A DNA stretch of 64,000 nt from JALYLC01 sp963743275 (GTDB lineage Bacteria > Actinomycetota > Thermoleophilia > Gaiellales > JALYLC01). The DNA is taken from contig CAVUPB010000001.1 of NCBI GenBank assembly GCA_963743275.1, forward strand, positions 11,452-75,451. Reading direction: 5' to 3'. Made by a program: the position numbers and the translations under genes. The notes beneath the pieces were generated by a model that did not search any database, had not been told where the DNA came from, and saw only the letters and a list, made by a program, of their open reading frames with translations. Each line of letters begins with the position of its first letter. The first letter of the stretch is position 1. Below, piece after piece: positions 26,026 to 34,382 of this stretch.

Positions 26026-26348
26026 CGCGCCGCCGGCAGGAGCGGGCCGCGGCGCCGGTGGACCGAGAGGTAGCGCACGCCGTCCCCACCGGCGGTGATG
26101 GCGCGCGTGCAGCCGCGCGGGAGGAGCAGGAGATTGCCCGTCGCGAGCTCGTGCTCGGCGCCGTCGAGCGTGACGCGGGCCGAGCCGCCGAGGATGACGA
26201 GGAGCACCTCGAGGTGGTCGTTCACGTGCTCGGCGACGCCGCCGCCCGGCGGCCACGCGAGCAGCGTCGCGTTGAGCTCGTCGGACTGCATGCCCCAGAG
26301 CGGTCCGGCGCCGCCCGGGGCGGCGGCGAGATCGACGGGAGCGCTCAC
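26022..26348 (-). CDS. Small cupin-domain protein
   Basis: 108 aa from GTG 26348. One cupin barrel: LLAWPPGGGVAEHVNDHLEV (motif 1, His and Glu metal ligands), VILGGSARVTLDGAEHELATG and LLLLPRGCTRAITAGG (motif 2, where the second metal His seems absent). It could be a metal-binding sensor or a small dioxygenase-like protein. It starts 39 bases after the cysteine-dioxygenase-like gene and has a possible leaderless promoter of its own. Confidence 0.75.
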   Translation of the reverse strand: MSAPVDLAAAPGGAGPLWGMQSDELNATLLAWPPGGGVAEHVNDHLEVLLVILGGSARVTLDGAEHELATGNLLLLPRGCTRAITAGGDGVRYLSVHRRRGPLLPAAR

Positions 26349-26357
26349 AGCACGCCC

Positions 26358-26363
26358 ACCCTA
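26358..26363 (-). promoter_or_regulatory. Putative -10 (TAGGGT) of the cupin gene
   Basis: TAGGGT on the minus strand, nine bases before GTG 26348, with no ribosome site between; same geometry as other leaderless candidates in the window. Confidence 0.4.
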
Positions 26364-26387
26364 GCGCCGCCGGGGACCCGAGGCGGA

Positions 26388-26969
26388 TCAGGCTTCGCGA
26401 ATCGTGTGATCGAGCAGCTCCTGGCGGCCGTGCTGAGGCTCGCGGCGAAGCTCCCCTTCGGGCCCGGCGCGGTACTGCCCGACCTCGAGGAGCGGCGGGG
26501 AGTACGCGTGCAGGGTCACGGCGGGCGCGCCCGACCGGTGCCTCACCGAGTGGATGTACCCGGCCGCGCCGAGCCGGACGGGGCCAGGTACGAGCTCGCG
26601 CTCGAGACTCGCCGCGCCGACCCGTACCTGCCGCTCGAGCACGGATCCCCGAAGCGCCGTGAGGGCGACGCCCGACGCGCCGTGGTCGTGATAGCCCGTG
26701 GCCTGGCCCGGCATCCAGCTGAGCACCCAGACATCGAGGCGCGCGTCCTCGAACAGCAGCCGGTAGCGCCTGCGCGTGCCGTCGCGCACCACCAGCGGCT
26801 GCCACAGATCGGGCCTGGCGGCGAGGACCGACACGAGCGCGCCGAGCTCCTCGCACGCGAGCACGTCGCCGCCGTAGCGCGCGGCTGCGACGCCCGCGGC
26901 CTCTGCGAGCTCGGCGGGCGGGGTCGTCACGTCGTGCCATTCGCGCGGCAGCAGCTCGAGGGTCGTCAT
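26388..26969 (-). CDS. Cysteine dioxygenase type I-like cupin enzyme
   Basis: 193 aa. RYRLLFEDARLDVWVLSWMP, GYHDHGASGVALTALRGSVL (His94, His96) and YIHSVRH (His140) give the three-histidine iron site of thiol dioxygenases; mammalian CDO uses His86, His88 and His140. Such enzymes convert cysteine or another thiol (3-mercaptopropionate, for example) to the sulfinate with O2. It overlaps the anti-sigma gene by four bases and so belongs to the sigma operon, which suggests a response to excess thiol or oxidative stress. Substrate not determined by sequence. Confidence 0.8.
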   Translation of the reverse strand: MTTLELLPREWHDVTTPPAELAEAAGVAAARYGGDVLACEELGALVSVLAARPDLWQPLVVRDGTRRRYRLLFEDARLDVWVLSWMPGQATGYHDHGASGVALTALRGSVLERQVRVGAASLERELVPGPVRLGAAGYIHSVRHRSGAPAVTLHAYSPPLLEVGQYRAGPEGELRREPQHGRQELLDHTIREA

Positions 26970-27199
26970 CGGAGGCCCGCTTCCTGCTGCACGAACGCGC
27001 GCAGCGACTCGTGTTCCTCGCGGCAGGCCGGGCAGCCGGCGAGATGCGTCCGCATGCCCGGCGTCGACGCATCGGCGTCGCCGCCGTCGATCTGCAACTC
27101 GACATAGCTGTCGAGCAGGTCGAAGCAGCGGTCGCAGTCGATCTGATGACCGGACGGGCCGAGCAGCGCCGCCACGACGGGCGGGGTCGGAAGCGTCAT
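26966..27199 (-). CDS. Zinc-finger-type anti-sigma factor
   Basis: 77 aa, soluble. Cys22-x2-Cys25 near the N-terminus and His52-x3-Cys56-x2-Cys59 (HLAGCPAC) form the zinc-binding pattern of ZAS-type anti-sigma factors such as RsrA, which release their sigma factor when the thiols are oxidised. The gene overlaps the sigma gene by four bases. It lacks a membrane segment, so sensing would be cytoplasmic. Confidence 0.8.
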   Translation of the reverse strand: MTLPTPPVVAALLGPSGHQIDCDRCFDLLDSYVELQIDGGDADASTPGMRTHLAGCPACREEHESLRAFVQQEAGLR

Positions 27200-27867
27200 G
27201 TGATCGTCTCCTCGGGGTCGACGAGCCGCCGGAGGCGCGTGCGCGCGTCGTGCAGCGTCTTGTAGAGCGCGTTGCGGTTGGTCGAGAGACGTTCGGCCAG
27301 CACGTCGATCGGCACCCCGTCGACTGCCAGCGCGAGCAGCACGTCCCGCTGATGGGGCGTGAGAAGCTGGATCGCCTCGCGGATCCGGCCGAGCAACGCG
27401 CGCGTCTGCGCGGACTCGGCGGGACCCTGAGCGAGATCGGCGAGCTTCTCGAGGGCCTCGCCCGAGGTCTCGGCCACGGCGCGATTGCGCCAGGCGTGGC
27501 GCCGCACCGCGACGCCCGCCGTGTGGATGGCGAACTTGTAGGCCCAGGTCGTGAAGCGGCTCCGCCCCTCGAAGCGGTCGAGCCGCGCGAGCACGGCGAG
27601 CAACGCGTCGTCGGCGGCCTGTTCGGCGATGTCGTCGAGCTCGGAGCCGGCGGTCAGACCGAACGCGGCGGCCCTGCGGCGCACCTCGAACCGGCTCGCC
27701 CGCACGAGCAGCGCGTGCAGGTCCTGGACCGCCCTGTCGTGCACCGCGCCCGTCGCCGTGAGAGGGCCCAGCCAGATCGTGCGGTCGTCGGCGCGCGTCA
27801 CAGCCTGAGCATGCAGCACCGCGCGCGACGCGGCGGCGCGCGGTGCGAGGGGTTGCAGGACGGCCAT
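27196..27867 (-). CDS. ECF-type RNA polymerase sigma factor
   Basis: 223 aa. Region 2: ELDDIAEQAADDALLAVLAR and RSRFTTWAYKFAIHTAGVAV (residues about 75-125); region 4: IQLLTPHQRDVLLALAVDGV and ERLSTNRNALYKTLHDARTR (about 165-215). The N-terminal 50 residues are an extension not seen in minimal ECF factors. It is followed by its zinc-finger anti-sigma factor, a cysteine-dioxygenase-like enzyme and a cupin, all leftward. Likely regulon: thiol/redox stress genes including its own operon. Confidence 0.88.
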   Translation of the reverse strand: MAVLQPLAPRAAASRAVLHAQAVTRADDRTIWLGPLTATGAVHDRAVQDLHALLVRASRFEVRRRAAAFGLTAGSELDDIAEQAADDALLAVLARLDRFEGRSRFTTWAYKFAIHTAGVAVRRHAWRNRAVAETSGEALEKLADLAQGPAESAQTRALLGRIREAIQLLTPHQRDVLLALAVDGVPIDVLAERLSTNRNALYKTLHDARTRLRRLVDPEETIT

Positions 27868-27870
27868 GCG

Positions 27871-27957
27871 TCAGACCCGGATCGCAGCGGCGGTCGTGAA
27901 GCCGAGGCGCAGCAGGCCGAACACCTGGCGTGCCGCCAGGCCCATCCGCGTGTCCAT
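27871..27957 (-). CDS. Possible 28-aa leader peptide or small protein ahead of the sigma gene
   Basis: ATG 27957 is preceded by GGAGGG at good spacing (seven to eight bases) and opens MDTRMGLAARQVFGLLRLGF followed by TTAAAIRV, ending three bases before the sigma ATG. The peptide is short, basic and hydrophobic. The good ribosome site and tight coupling to the sigma gene support translation; the role could be a leader or a small membrane peptide. Confidence 0.45.
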   Translation of the reverse strand: MDTRMGLAARQVFGLLRLGFTTAAAIRV

Positions 27958-28047
27958 CGTCACTCCCTCCATGGCTTGGCCCATGTCAGGTGAGTGTCGG
28001 GCGCCGGCGGATCCTTACCCCGCCCGCGCGGCGGCGGGCGCCGTTCC

Positions 28048-28518
28048 TCAGCGCAGCGGGATCGACGTGCGGTCGCCGGCCGGGCGCGGCCCGTCGATCC
28101 GGCGCTCGCCCGCCGCGATCGCGACGTCGTTGATGGACGCCTCGCGGCGGCGCATGAGGCCGTGCTCGTCGAACTCCCAGTTCTCGTTGCCGTACGAGCG
28201 CCACCACTGCCCGCCGGCGTCGTGCCATTCGTACTGGAAGCGCACGGCGATGCGGTCGCCGCTGAACGCCCACAGGTCCTTGCGCAGGACGTAGTCGAGC
28301 TCGCGCTGCCACTTGCGCGCAAGGAACGCGCGGATCTCGTCACGGCCCGTGAGGAACTCGTCGCGGTTGCGCCACTGCGAGTCCTCCGTGTAGGCGAGGA
28401 CGACGCGGTCGGGGTCGCGCGTGTTCCAGGCGTCCTCGGCCGCCTGCACCTTCTGGCGCGCGCTCTCCTCGCCGAAGGGCGGGAAGGGCGGGCGCGGGGC
28501 CGGCGGGGAGGGCGCCAT
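28048..28518 (-). CDS. DUF1348-like NTF2-fold protein
   Basis: 156 aa from ATG 28518. ARQKVQAAEDAWNTRDPDRV, YTEDSQWRNRDEFLTGRDEI, FLARKWQRELDYVLRKDLWA and WHDAGGQWWRSYGNENWEFD are the strongly conserved blocks of the DUF1348 (SnoaL-superfamily) proteins. No function is established. The gene is divergent from the nitroreductase and has TAGACT seven bases before its start. Confidence 0.85.
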   Translation of the reverse strand: MAPSPPAPRPPFPPFGEESARQKVQAAEDAWNTRDPDRVVLAYTEDSQWRNRDEFLTGRDEIRAFLARKWQRELDYVLRKDLWAFSGDRIAVRFQYEWHDAGGQWWRSYGNENWEFDEHGLMRRREASINDVAIAAGERRIDGPRPAGDRTSIPLR

Positions 28519-28525
28519 CGCCGCG

Positions 28526-28531
28526 AGTCTA
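28526..28531 (-). promoter_or_regulatory. Putative -10 (TAGACT) of the DUF1348 gene
   Basis: TAGACT on the minus strand, seven bases before ATG 28518; no ribosome site, consistent with a leaderless mRNA. Confidence 0.5.
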
Positions 28532-28599
28532 CCGCCGCCGCTTGCTAGGTTCGGGGGCGCGCCCGCGCCCGCGACGCCCCGACCGCACAGGAGAACCCG

Positions 28600-29214
28600 A
28601 TGCCCCTGCTCGAGCTGACGCCCGATGAGCTGCTGTCGACGACGCGCGCCGTGCGCAAGCGGCTCGACCTGACGCGGCCCGTGGAGCGGGAGGTGCTCGA
28701 GGAGTGCGTGCGCATCGCGGTGCAGGCGCCGACGTCGACGAACACCCAGAACTGGCACTTCGTCGTCGTCACCGACGAGGCCCGCCGCAGGGCGCTGGCC
28801 GAGCTCTACCTGCGCTCGTGGATCCCGTACAACGGCGGCAAGCCGCCGCAGGACTCGGAGGACGCGACCGGCTCGAGCCACCTGGCCGCGCACCTGCACG
28901 AGGTTCCGGCGCACGTCATCCCGTGCATCACCGGCCGGCCCGAGGGCCTGGCGCCCGCCGACCTGGCCTGGTTCTACGGCTCGATCATCCAGGCCGGGTG
29001 GAGCTTCCAGCTCGCCGCGCGCGCCCGCGGCCTCGGCAGCGTGTGGACGACGCATCACCTCGACTACGAGCGCGAGGCCGCCGAGCTGCTCGGCATCCCG
29101 TTCGACGAGGTCACGCAGGTCGCGCTGCTCCCGGTCGCCCACACGATCGGCACCGACTTCAAGCCGGCCAGGCGCAACCCGCTCGAAACCGTCCTGCACT
29201 GGCAGGCCTGGTAG
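28600..29214 (+). CDS. Nitroreductase-family flavoprotein
   Basis: 204 aa. TTRAVRKRLDLTRPVEREVL, the FMN-binding IAVQAPTSTNTQNWHFVVVT, SIIQAGWSFQLAARARGLGS and TQVALLPVAHTIGTDFKPA are canonical for NAD(P)H-dependent nitroreductases with FMN. Typical substrates are nitroaromatics or quinones; the physiological substrate is unknown. AGGAG stands before the ATG, and TAGGTT at 28546-28551 is a candidate -10. It converges with the leftward operon that ends at 29218. Confidence 0.88.
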   Translation: MPLLELTPDELLSTTRAVRKRLDLTRPVEREVLEECVRIAVQAPTSTNTQNWHFVVVTDEARRRALAELYLRSWIPYNGGKPPQDSEDATGSSHLAAHLHEVPAHVIPCITGRPEGLAPADLAWFYGSIIQAGWSFQLAARARGLGSVWTTHHLDYEREAAELLGIPFDEVTQVALLPVAHTIGTDFKPARRNPLETVLHWQAW

Positions 29215-29217
29215 CGC

Positions 29218-29505
29218 TCAGCGGGACAGCGCCCGCCCGACCTTCGCGAGCTCGCGCGTCTCGTCGTAGTCGAACAGGTCCTGCCCGATGCCCACCGCAC
29301 GCACGCGCGGCCGTGCGTCGCCGATCAGCTCGAGCAGCGTCTCCGTGAAGAGCCCCGCACCCGGCGTGACCGGATAGTCCTCGTCGCGCGGCTTGTCGGG
29401 CCGCCCGCCCCACTCGTCGCTCGCCGCCGTCAGCTCGACGCCCATCGTCGGGCTGCCGTCGATGCCGAGCACGACGACGCGCGCGCCGGCCGCGAGGGTC
29501 GTCAC
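29218..29505 (-). CDS. Small uncharacterised protein at the end of the allantoinase operon
   Basis: 95 aa from GTG 29505, overlapping the allantoinase-like stop (GTGA). VTTLAAGARVVVLGIDGSPT begins with a beta strand followed by a GIDGSP turn; then VTPGAGLFTETLLELIGDAR and AVGIGQDLFDYDETRELAKV. It looks like a small alpha-beta domain with possible phosphate- or nucleotide-binding turns, but I recognise no family. Its coupling to a cyclic amidohydrolase suggests an accessory role in the same degradation. Confidence 0.6.
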   Translation of the reverse strand: MTTLAAGARVVVLGIDGSPTMGVELTAASDEWGGRPDKPRDEDYPVTPGAGLFTETLLELIGDARPRVRAVGIGQDLFDYDETRELAKVGRALSR

Positions 29506-30899
29506 GTGCGGGCCGCGCCGAGCGCGTAGTCGCCGTGGCAGGAGAGGAAGCGGCCCCAGCCGGGGGCGCCCGTGATCGCGCCGTCCGCGTAGACGGTCTC
29601 GCCGCGCACGAGCGTGCGCACGACGCGCGCCCGCGCGCGCCGCCCGTCGAACGGCGACCACGGGTTCTTGGAGAACTGCTGGGAGGCCGCGTCGACCTGC
29701 CACTCGCGCTCGAGGTCGTAGAGCACGACGTCGGCGTCGGCGCCCGGCAGCAGCGTCCCCTTGCGCGGGTACATGCCGGCGATCCGCGCGGCGTTCGCCG
29801 ACGAGAAGCGCACGAAGGCCTCGAGCGGGAGCCCGCGCCGGTGGAAGGCCTCGTCGAGCACGAGCGGCACCGTCTCCTGCATCACCTGGCAGCCGAGCGG
29901 CGCGCGGAAGATGTCGTCGTGGCCCGCGTCCTTCTCCGCGCGCGTGTACGCGGAGTGATCCGAGACCAGGCAGTCGGCCGTGCCGTCGAGCACGGAGTCC
30001 CAGAGCCGCTCGACGAGCGCGCGCTCGCGCAGCGCGGGCGCGCACACGCCGTAGGGCCCCAGGCGCACGAGGTCGTCGAGGTCGAGCAGCAGGTGGTGCG
30101 GGCAGATCTCCATCGACACCGGGCGCCCGCGGCGCTTCTCGTCGCGCACGAGGCCGGCGCTCACGGGGCTCGACACGTGCACGATCTGGATCCGCACGCC
30201 GGCGTGCGCCGCCAGGTAGAGCGCCCGGTGGACGGCCTCCTCCTCGACGAACGGCGGCCGCGACTCGTGGTGGGCGAGCGGGTCGCGGCGGCCCGCGGCG
30301 CGCATGCGCGCGATCCCGGCCTGCAGCAGCGCGTCGTTCTCGGCGTGCACGAGCACGAGCCCGCCGACGGCCGCGACCTCGCGCATGCCGGCGAGGAACT
30401 GGGCGTCGTCGACGTGCGGATACGACGGGTCCGAGACCGGCATGAAGGCCTTGAAGCCGATCGCGCCCTCGGCGTGCTGGCCGGCGATCTCGGGGATCGA
30501 CGGCGCGGTGAGCGCGCCCCAGAGCCCGAAGTCGACGACGACCTTGCGCGCCGCCAGCTCGCGCTTCTCGCGGTAGAGCGCCGTCGTCGTGACGGGCGGA
30601 TAGGTGAGCGGGTGCTCGATCACCGTCGTGATGCCACCCGCCGCGGCCGCCATCGTCCCGCTCGTGAAGTCCTCGCGCTCCGTGTGCCCGGGGTCCTCGA
30701 AATGCGCGTGCATGTCGATCGCGCCCGGCAGCACGAAAAGCCCGGTGGCGTCGATCCGCTCGTCGGCGGGCCCGCCCTCGCCGGGCCGTGCGAGCGCGGC
30801 GATGCGCTCGCCCTCGATCACGATGTCGGCCGCGAAGACCGCCGACTCGGTCGCCACGGTGCCGCCCGCGATCAGCGTCCGCTGCGCGCTCGCCGCCAT
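29502..30899 (-). CDS. Allantoinase/dihydropyrimidinase-family cyclic amidohydrolase
   Basis: 465 aa. Metal site DMHAHFEDPGHTEREDF (His64, His66), probable carboxylated Lys150 in AIGFKAFMPVSD, His185 (LVHAEND), His241 (QIVHVSSP) and Asp314 (SDHSAYTR): the complete binuclear set. The sequence around EDPGHTEREDFTSGT and CPHHLLLD is close to allantoinases (allantoin to allantoate) rather than D-hydantoinases, but other cyclic ureides are possible. It is followed by the coupled 95-aa gene and preceded (four bases) by an allantoate amidohydrolase-like M20 gene, which supports ureide breakdown. Confidence 0.82.
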   Translation of the reverse strand: MAASAQRTLIAGGTVATESAVFAADIVIEGERIAALARPGEGGPADERIDATGLFVLPGAIDMHAHFEDPGHTEREDFTSGTMAAAAGGITTVIEHPLTYPPVTTTALYREKRELAARKVVVDFGLWGALTAPSIPEIAGQHAEGAIGFKAFMPVSDPSYPHVDDAQFLAGMREVAAVGGLVLVHAENDALLQAGIARMRAAGRRDPLAHHESRPPFVEEEAVHRALYLAAHAGVRIQIVHVSSPVSAGLVRDEKRRGRPVSMEICPHHLLLDLDDLVRLGPYGVCAPALRERALVERLWDSVLDGTADCLVSDHSAYTRAEKDAGHDDIFRAPLGCQVMQETVPLVLDEAFHRRGLPLEAFVRFSSANAARIAGMYPRKGTLLPGADADVVLYDLEREWQVDAASQQFSKNPWSPFDGRRARARVVRTLVRGETVYADGAITGAPGWGRFLSCHGDYALGAART

Positions 30900-30903
30900 C
30901 CGG

Positions 30904-32130
30904 TCACGCTACCGGACGGCCCCCGGCGAGGCTGCGCAGCGCGCGCGTGAGGATCGCCGCGGCAACGGCGATGTCGGCGTCCGAGGTCAGCTCCTCGGGC
31001 CGGTGGCTGATGCCGCCGTTGCGGCTGCGGACGAAGAGCATGCCGGCCTCGACCCCCGCCGTCGCGAGAATGCCGGCGTCGTGGCCGGCGCCGGACTCGA
31101 ACTCGACGAGCGGCACGCCCTCGGCGACCGCGGCGTCGGTCAGCGCCCGCCGCGCGAGGGCCGAGAGCGGCACGGGCGGCTCGAACATCGCGACCTCGAT
31201 CTCGACGTCGATGCCGGTTTCGTGCGCGAGCCGCTGCGCGGCCTCGGCGATCGTCCTGAGCGTCTCGATCGCGGGCGCGCGCAGGTCGACGGTGAGGTCG
31301 ACGCGGCCGGGGACGACGTTGGCGGCCGCATCGGCGATGCGGACGTCGCCCACCGTCGCGACGGCGTCGCCCAGCCGGATCGCCTCGTCGCGCAGCGCGA
31401 GCGTGAACTCCGCCGCCGCCACGAAGGCGTCGCGGCGGCCGGCCATCGGCTGCGTGCCCGCGTGGCCGCTCTCGCCGGTGAAGCGCATCGAGTAGCCCGC
31501 GAATCCCGTGATGCCGGTTGTGACCGCGACCGGGGCATCGGCGCGGTCGAGCACCGGCCCCTGTTCGATGTGCACCTCGACGAAGCTCCCCGGCAGCGAC
31601 GCGCGCGGCGCGCGCAGGCCGAGGAAGCCGAGCGCCGAGAGCGCGGCGCGCACGCTCACGCCGGCGGCGTCCCTGCGGTCGAGGTCGGCATCGCAGAGCC
31701 GCCCGCACACCGCGCGGCTGCCGAACACGCCGCGCCCGAACCGGCAGCCCTCCTCGTCGCGGAAGACGCAGACCGCGAGCGTGGCGGGCAGGCACTCGCT
31801 CGCGAGGCGGTGGACCGCGTCGAGCGCGACGAGCACTCCGAGCGCACCGTCGAAGCGCCCGCCGTCCGGCACGCTGTCGAGGTGCGAGCCCGACCAGACC
31901 TCCGGGAGCGCGGGATCGGTGCCGCGCCTGCGCCCGAAGAGATTGCCGGTGGCGTCCCAGGACACCTCGAGGCCGTCGGCGACCATCCACGACGAGACGA
32001 GCTCGCACGCCCGCTGCTCGGCGACGCTCAGACCGAGGCGCGTGACGCCGCCGCTCGAGCCGGCGCCGATGCGCGCCAGTTGCCCGAAGCGATGCATCCT
32101 GCGCGCCAGATCGTCGTGCGGCGTCGACAC
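30904..32130 (-). CDS. M20 amidohydrolase, allantoate amidohydrolase / N-carbamoyl-amino-acid hydrolase type
   Basis: 408 aa from GTG 32130. Metal-binding blocks VWSGSHLDSVPDGGRFDG (His83, Asp94), RDEEGCRFG (Glu126-Glu127), VEVHIEQGPVLDR (His in HIEQG) and GAGHDAG are those of the AllC/HyuC group, which hydrolyse allantoate, ureidoglycolate or N-carbamoyl amino acids. The dimerisation lid with GFAGYSMRFTGESGHAGTQP is complete. Operon order M20, then allantoinase-like, then the 95-aa protein gives two sequential ureide hydrolyses releasing ammonia and CO2. Confidence 0.85.
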   Translation of the reverse strand: MSTPHDDLARRMHRFGQLARIGAGSSGGVTRLGLSVAEQRACELVSSWMVADGLEVSWDATGNLFGRRRGTDPALPEVWSGSHLDSVPDGGRFDGALGVLVALDAVHRLASECLPATLAVCVFRDEEGCRFGRGVFGSRAVCGRLCDADLDRRDAAGVSVRAALSALGFLGLRAPRASLPGSFVEVHIEQGPVLDRADAPVAVTTGITGFAGYSMRFTGESGHAGTQPMAGRRDAFVAAAEFTLALRDEAIRLGDAVATVGDVRIADAAANVVPGRVDLTVDLRAPAIETLRTIAEAAQRLAHETGIDVEIEVAMFEPPVPLSALARRALTDAAVAEGVPLVEFESGAGHDAGILATAGVEAGMLFVRSRNGGISHRPEELTSDADIAVAAAILTRALRSLAGGRPVA

Positions 32131-32233
32131 TCCCGGCTCCCCTCTCGCGATAGAGCGATCCTAGTGTCCCGAGTCGGAGGTTGGCTGCCGCGATTGCACC
32201 GTCCGGGCGCAAGGCCGCCTCTGCTCCACGCTC

Positions 32234-33209
32234 TCAGGCGGGCAGCGTGCGCCGCAGGACCCGCAGCAGGTTCTCGCTCGCGATCGCGCGCAGGTCGTCG
32301 TCGCCGTAGCCGCGCGCGCTCAGCGCCTCGAGCAGGCGCGGGTAGTCCTCGGGCCCGCCGAGGCCCTCGATCTGCGTGCCCCACTCGAGCGGCTCCGCGC
32401 CGAACGCGCCCGAGAGCTCGAGCTGCCGCGCGAAGTCGCCGCCGAGGCTGATGTGGCGTACGCCGATCGTGTGCGCGAGGTGGTCGACGTGGTCGATCAG
32501 GCGGGCGATCGTCCACTCGCTCGCGTGCACCACGAACGGAAGCGCCATCAGCCCGACGACGCCGTCGCGCTCGGCGAGCGCGCGCAGCTGTCCGTCGGAG
32601 AGGTTGCGCGGAATGTCCATGAGCGCCCGGCAGAGCGCGTGGCTCACGAGCACCGGCCGCTCGCCGATGCGCTCGAGCACCTCGGCGAACGTGCCCTCGT
32701 TGGCGTGCGCCAGGTCGAACGCGATCGGCAGCGCGGCCATGCGGTCGACGAGCGAGCGGCCGATGCGGCTGAGCCCGCCCGCGGGCGCCTCGGCCGTGCC
32801 GTCGGCAAACGGGTTGCGCCGGTTCCAGGTCAGCGACGCCATGCGCACGCCGAGCGCGCAGAACACGTCGATCAGCCCGGGGTCGTAGCCGAGCGGCTCC
32901 ATGCCCTCGAGCGAGAGCACGAGCCCGAGGCGCCCGGGCTCGAGCGCCGCGTCCAGATCGGCGGCCGAGCGCACTGCGATCAAACCCGGGCTCCCGGCCA
33001 CGGCGCGGTCGAACGCGGCGACGCCCTGGAGCGCCCTGCGCAGCGCCAGCTCGGGCAGGTCGGGCTCGTCGGAGAAGAGCGCGCAGACCTGGAGCTGCAC
33101 TCCGCCGGCCTCGAGCTGGGGCAGCCAGCGGGTCGGCGAACGGGCGCTCCTCGCCGCGGAAGAAGACGAGCTCCATGAGCAGGTCGCTGTGGGCGTCGGC
33201 AACGATCAT
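32234..33209 (-). CDS. Renal-type membrane dipeptidase (M19), one frameshift near 33131
   Basis: About 324 aa once joined. From ATG 33209 the frame gives VADAHSDLLMELVFFRGEER (metal His and Asp of the M19 family) and then breaks in a GGG run at 33130-33132 (one extra base); the rest continues WLPQLEAGGVQLQVCALFSD, VLSLEGMEPLGYDPG (bridging Glu), IAFDLAHANEG (His) and PVLVSHALCRAL (His), ending LRRTLPA. Bacterial M19 enzymes cleave dipeptides or act on D-amino-acid amides and dehydropeptides. Adjacent to ureide hydrolases. The frameshift probably reflects sequence quality, because two more occur in the next gene. Confidence 0.8.
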
Positions 33210-33272
33210 CGACCGTGATTGTGACGGTTCAGCGCAGGCAGCCCTCGCTACCGCAGGCGATGCCCCAGGCGA

Positions 33273-33755
33273 TCACGAAGAGGATCGGAGGATGACGGCC
33301 AGTGCCGCTACGGCACCCGACGGCGGCGCCGACGATCCCGACCGGCATCCAGTCCGACTCGCGGCGGATGAGCTTGATGCTCGCGACGAGCAGCGGCACG
33401 GAGAGCACGCCGGCCGAGATCATGAAGTCCTCGAAGAGCCGGTTGTACGGAATCCCAGTGCCCACTCGCGCGCCACCCACGACCACCACCCCGTGATGGG
33501 CACCGGAGCGCCGCCGCTCGTCACGATCCCCTCTCCCTCGACGCGCGCGATCTCGGACAGCGGCCAGCGCCGCGCGCCCTGCCCGTCGACGAGCACGAGC
33601 TCGTCGCCCGCGATCAACACCACCGCGGGACGGCGCTCGGCGCCGCTCACGTGTGCTGCGCAGGACACCTCCGCGCCCTCCGTCGCCGCGATCGCCCGCT
33701 TGAGGGCGCCCGGCACGTGCAGCTTGTCTCCGTTGTTCAGCGTCACCGTTGGCAT
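33273..33755 (-). CDS. Membrane protein with cytoplasmic N-terminal domain, two frameshifts
   Basis: ATG 33755 opens MPTVTLNNGDKLHVPGALKR, a beta-rich domain (VVLIAGDELVLVDGQGARRW). After one missing base near 33453 the protein continues IPYNRLFEDFMISAGVLSVP LLVASIKLI (a membrane helix), then WMPVGIVGAAVG and, after one extra base in CCC at 33316-33318, AVAALAVILRSSS and a stop at 33273: a second helix. About 160 aa in all. I recognise no family. The joined reading is inferred from continuous hydrophobic helices on each side of the breaks. Confidence 0.5.
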
Positions 33756-33863
33756 GCGGCCACCATCCACGCAGGTGGCGCCAAGCGGCAATCCCCCGTC
33801 GGCGGGCGGTCGCGGACCGCCGCTGAACGGCGTGCCGCCCGCCGTCCGCAATAGTTCGCCGCG

Positions 33864-34382
33864 GTGGACAGCGCCCCGCAGCCCTGGCAGGACGCGCTCT
33901 TCGCCGCGCTGCTCGACGCGGACGTGCGCACCGTCGCCTACGTGCCCGACGCGGGCCACGCCCATGTGATCGACCGGGCGCACGCGGAGGCGAGCATCAC
34001 CGCCGTGCCGCTGACGACCGAGGAGGAGGGCATCGGCTACCTCGCGGGCGCCTGGCTGGGCGGGGTGCGCGGCGTCCTGCTGATGCAGTCGAGCGGCGTC
34101 GGCAACTGCATCAACACGCTCGCGCTCGCGGCCCAGGCGCGCTTCCCGCTGCTGATGCTCGTGACGATGCGCGGCGAGTGGGCCGAGCTCAACCCGTGGC
34201 AGAACCCGGCGGGGGCCGCCGCAGAGGAGAGCATGCGGCTGATGGGCGTGCGCACCTGGCGCGCGGATCGCGCCGAGGACGTCGACCCGCTCGTCCGCGG
34301 CGCCCTCGCGATGACGTTCGCGGGCGACATGAGCAGCGCCGTGCTGCTCGGCCAGCGCCTGATCGGGAGCAAGGTCTGGTGA
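33864..34382 (+). CDS. TPP-dependent decarboxylase, alpha subunit (sulfopyruvate/phosphonopyruvate decarboxylase-like)
   Basis: 172 aa from GTG 33864. RTVAYVPDAGHAHVIDRAHA, VPLTTEEEGIGYLAGAWLGG (with the catalytic-type Glu that activates thiamine) and LLMQSSGVGNCINTLALAAQ correspond to the PYR domain of two-subunit decarboxylases such as ComD. The beta subunit follows with a GTGA overlap. In ComDE the product of 3-sulfopyruvate is sulfoacetaldehyde; other 2-oxo acids are possible here. No coenzyme M genes are near, so a catabolic role is more likely. Confidence 0.8.
   Translation: MDSAPQPWQDALFAALLDADVRTVAYVPDAGHAHVIDRAHAEASITAVPLTTEEEGIGYLAGAWLGGVRGVLLMQSSGVGNCINTLALAAQARFPLLMLVTMRGEWAELNPWQNPAGAAAEESMRLMGVRTWRADRAEDVDPLVRGALAMTFAGDMSSAVLLGQRLIGSKVW

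Noticed and set aside
33229..33272. Extension of the frameshifted membrane protein to a C-terminus reading ILFVIAWGIACGSEGCLR
   Set aside because: The alternative reading after one extra base completes a membrane helix and stops at 33273; the extension needs a further shift.
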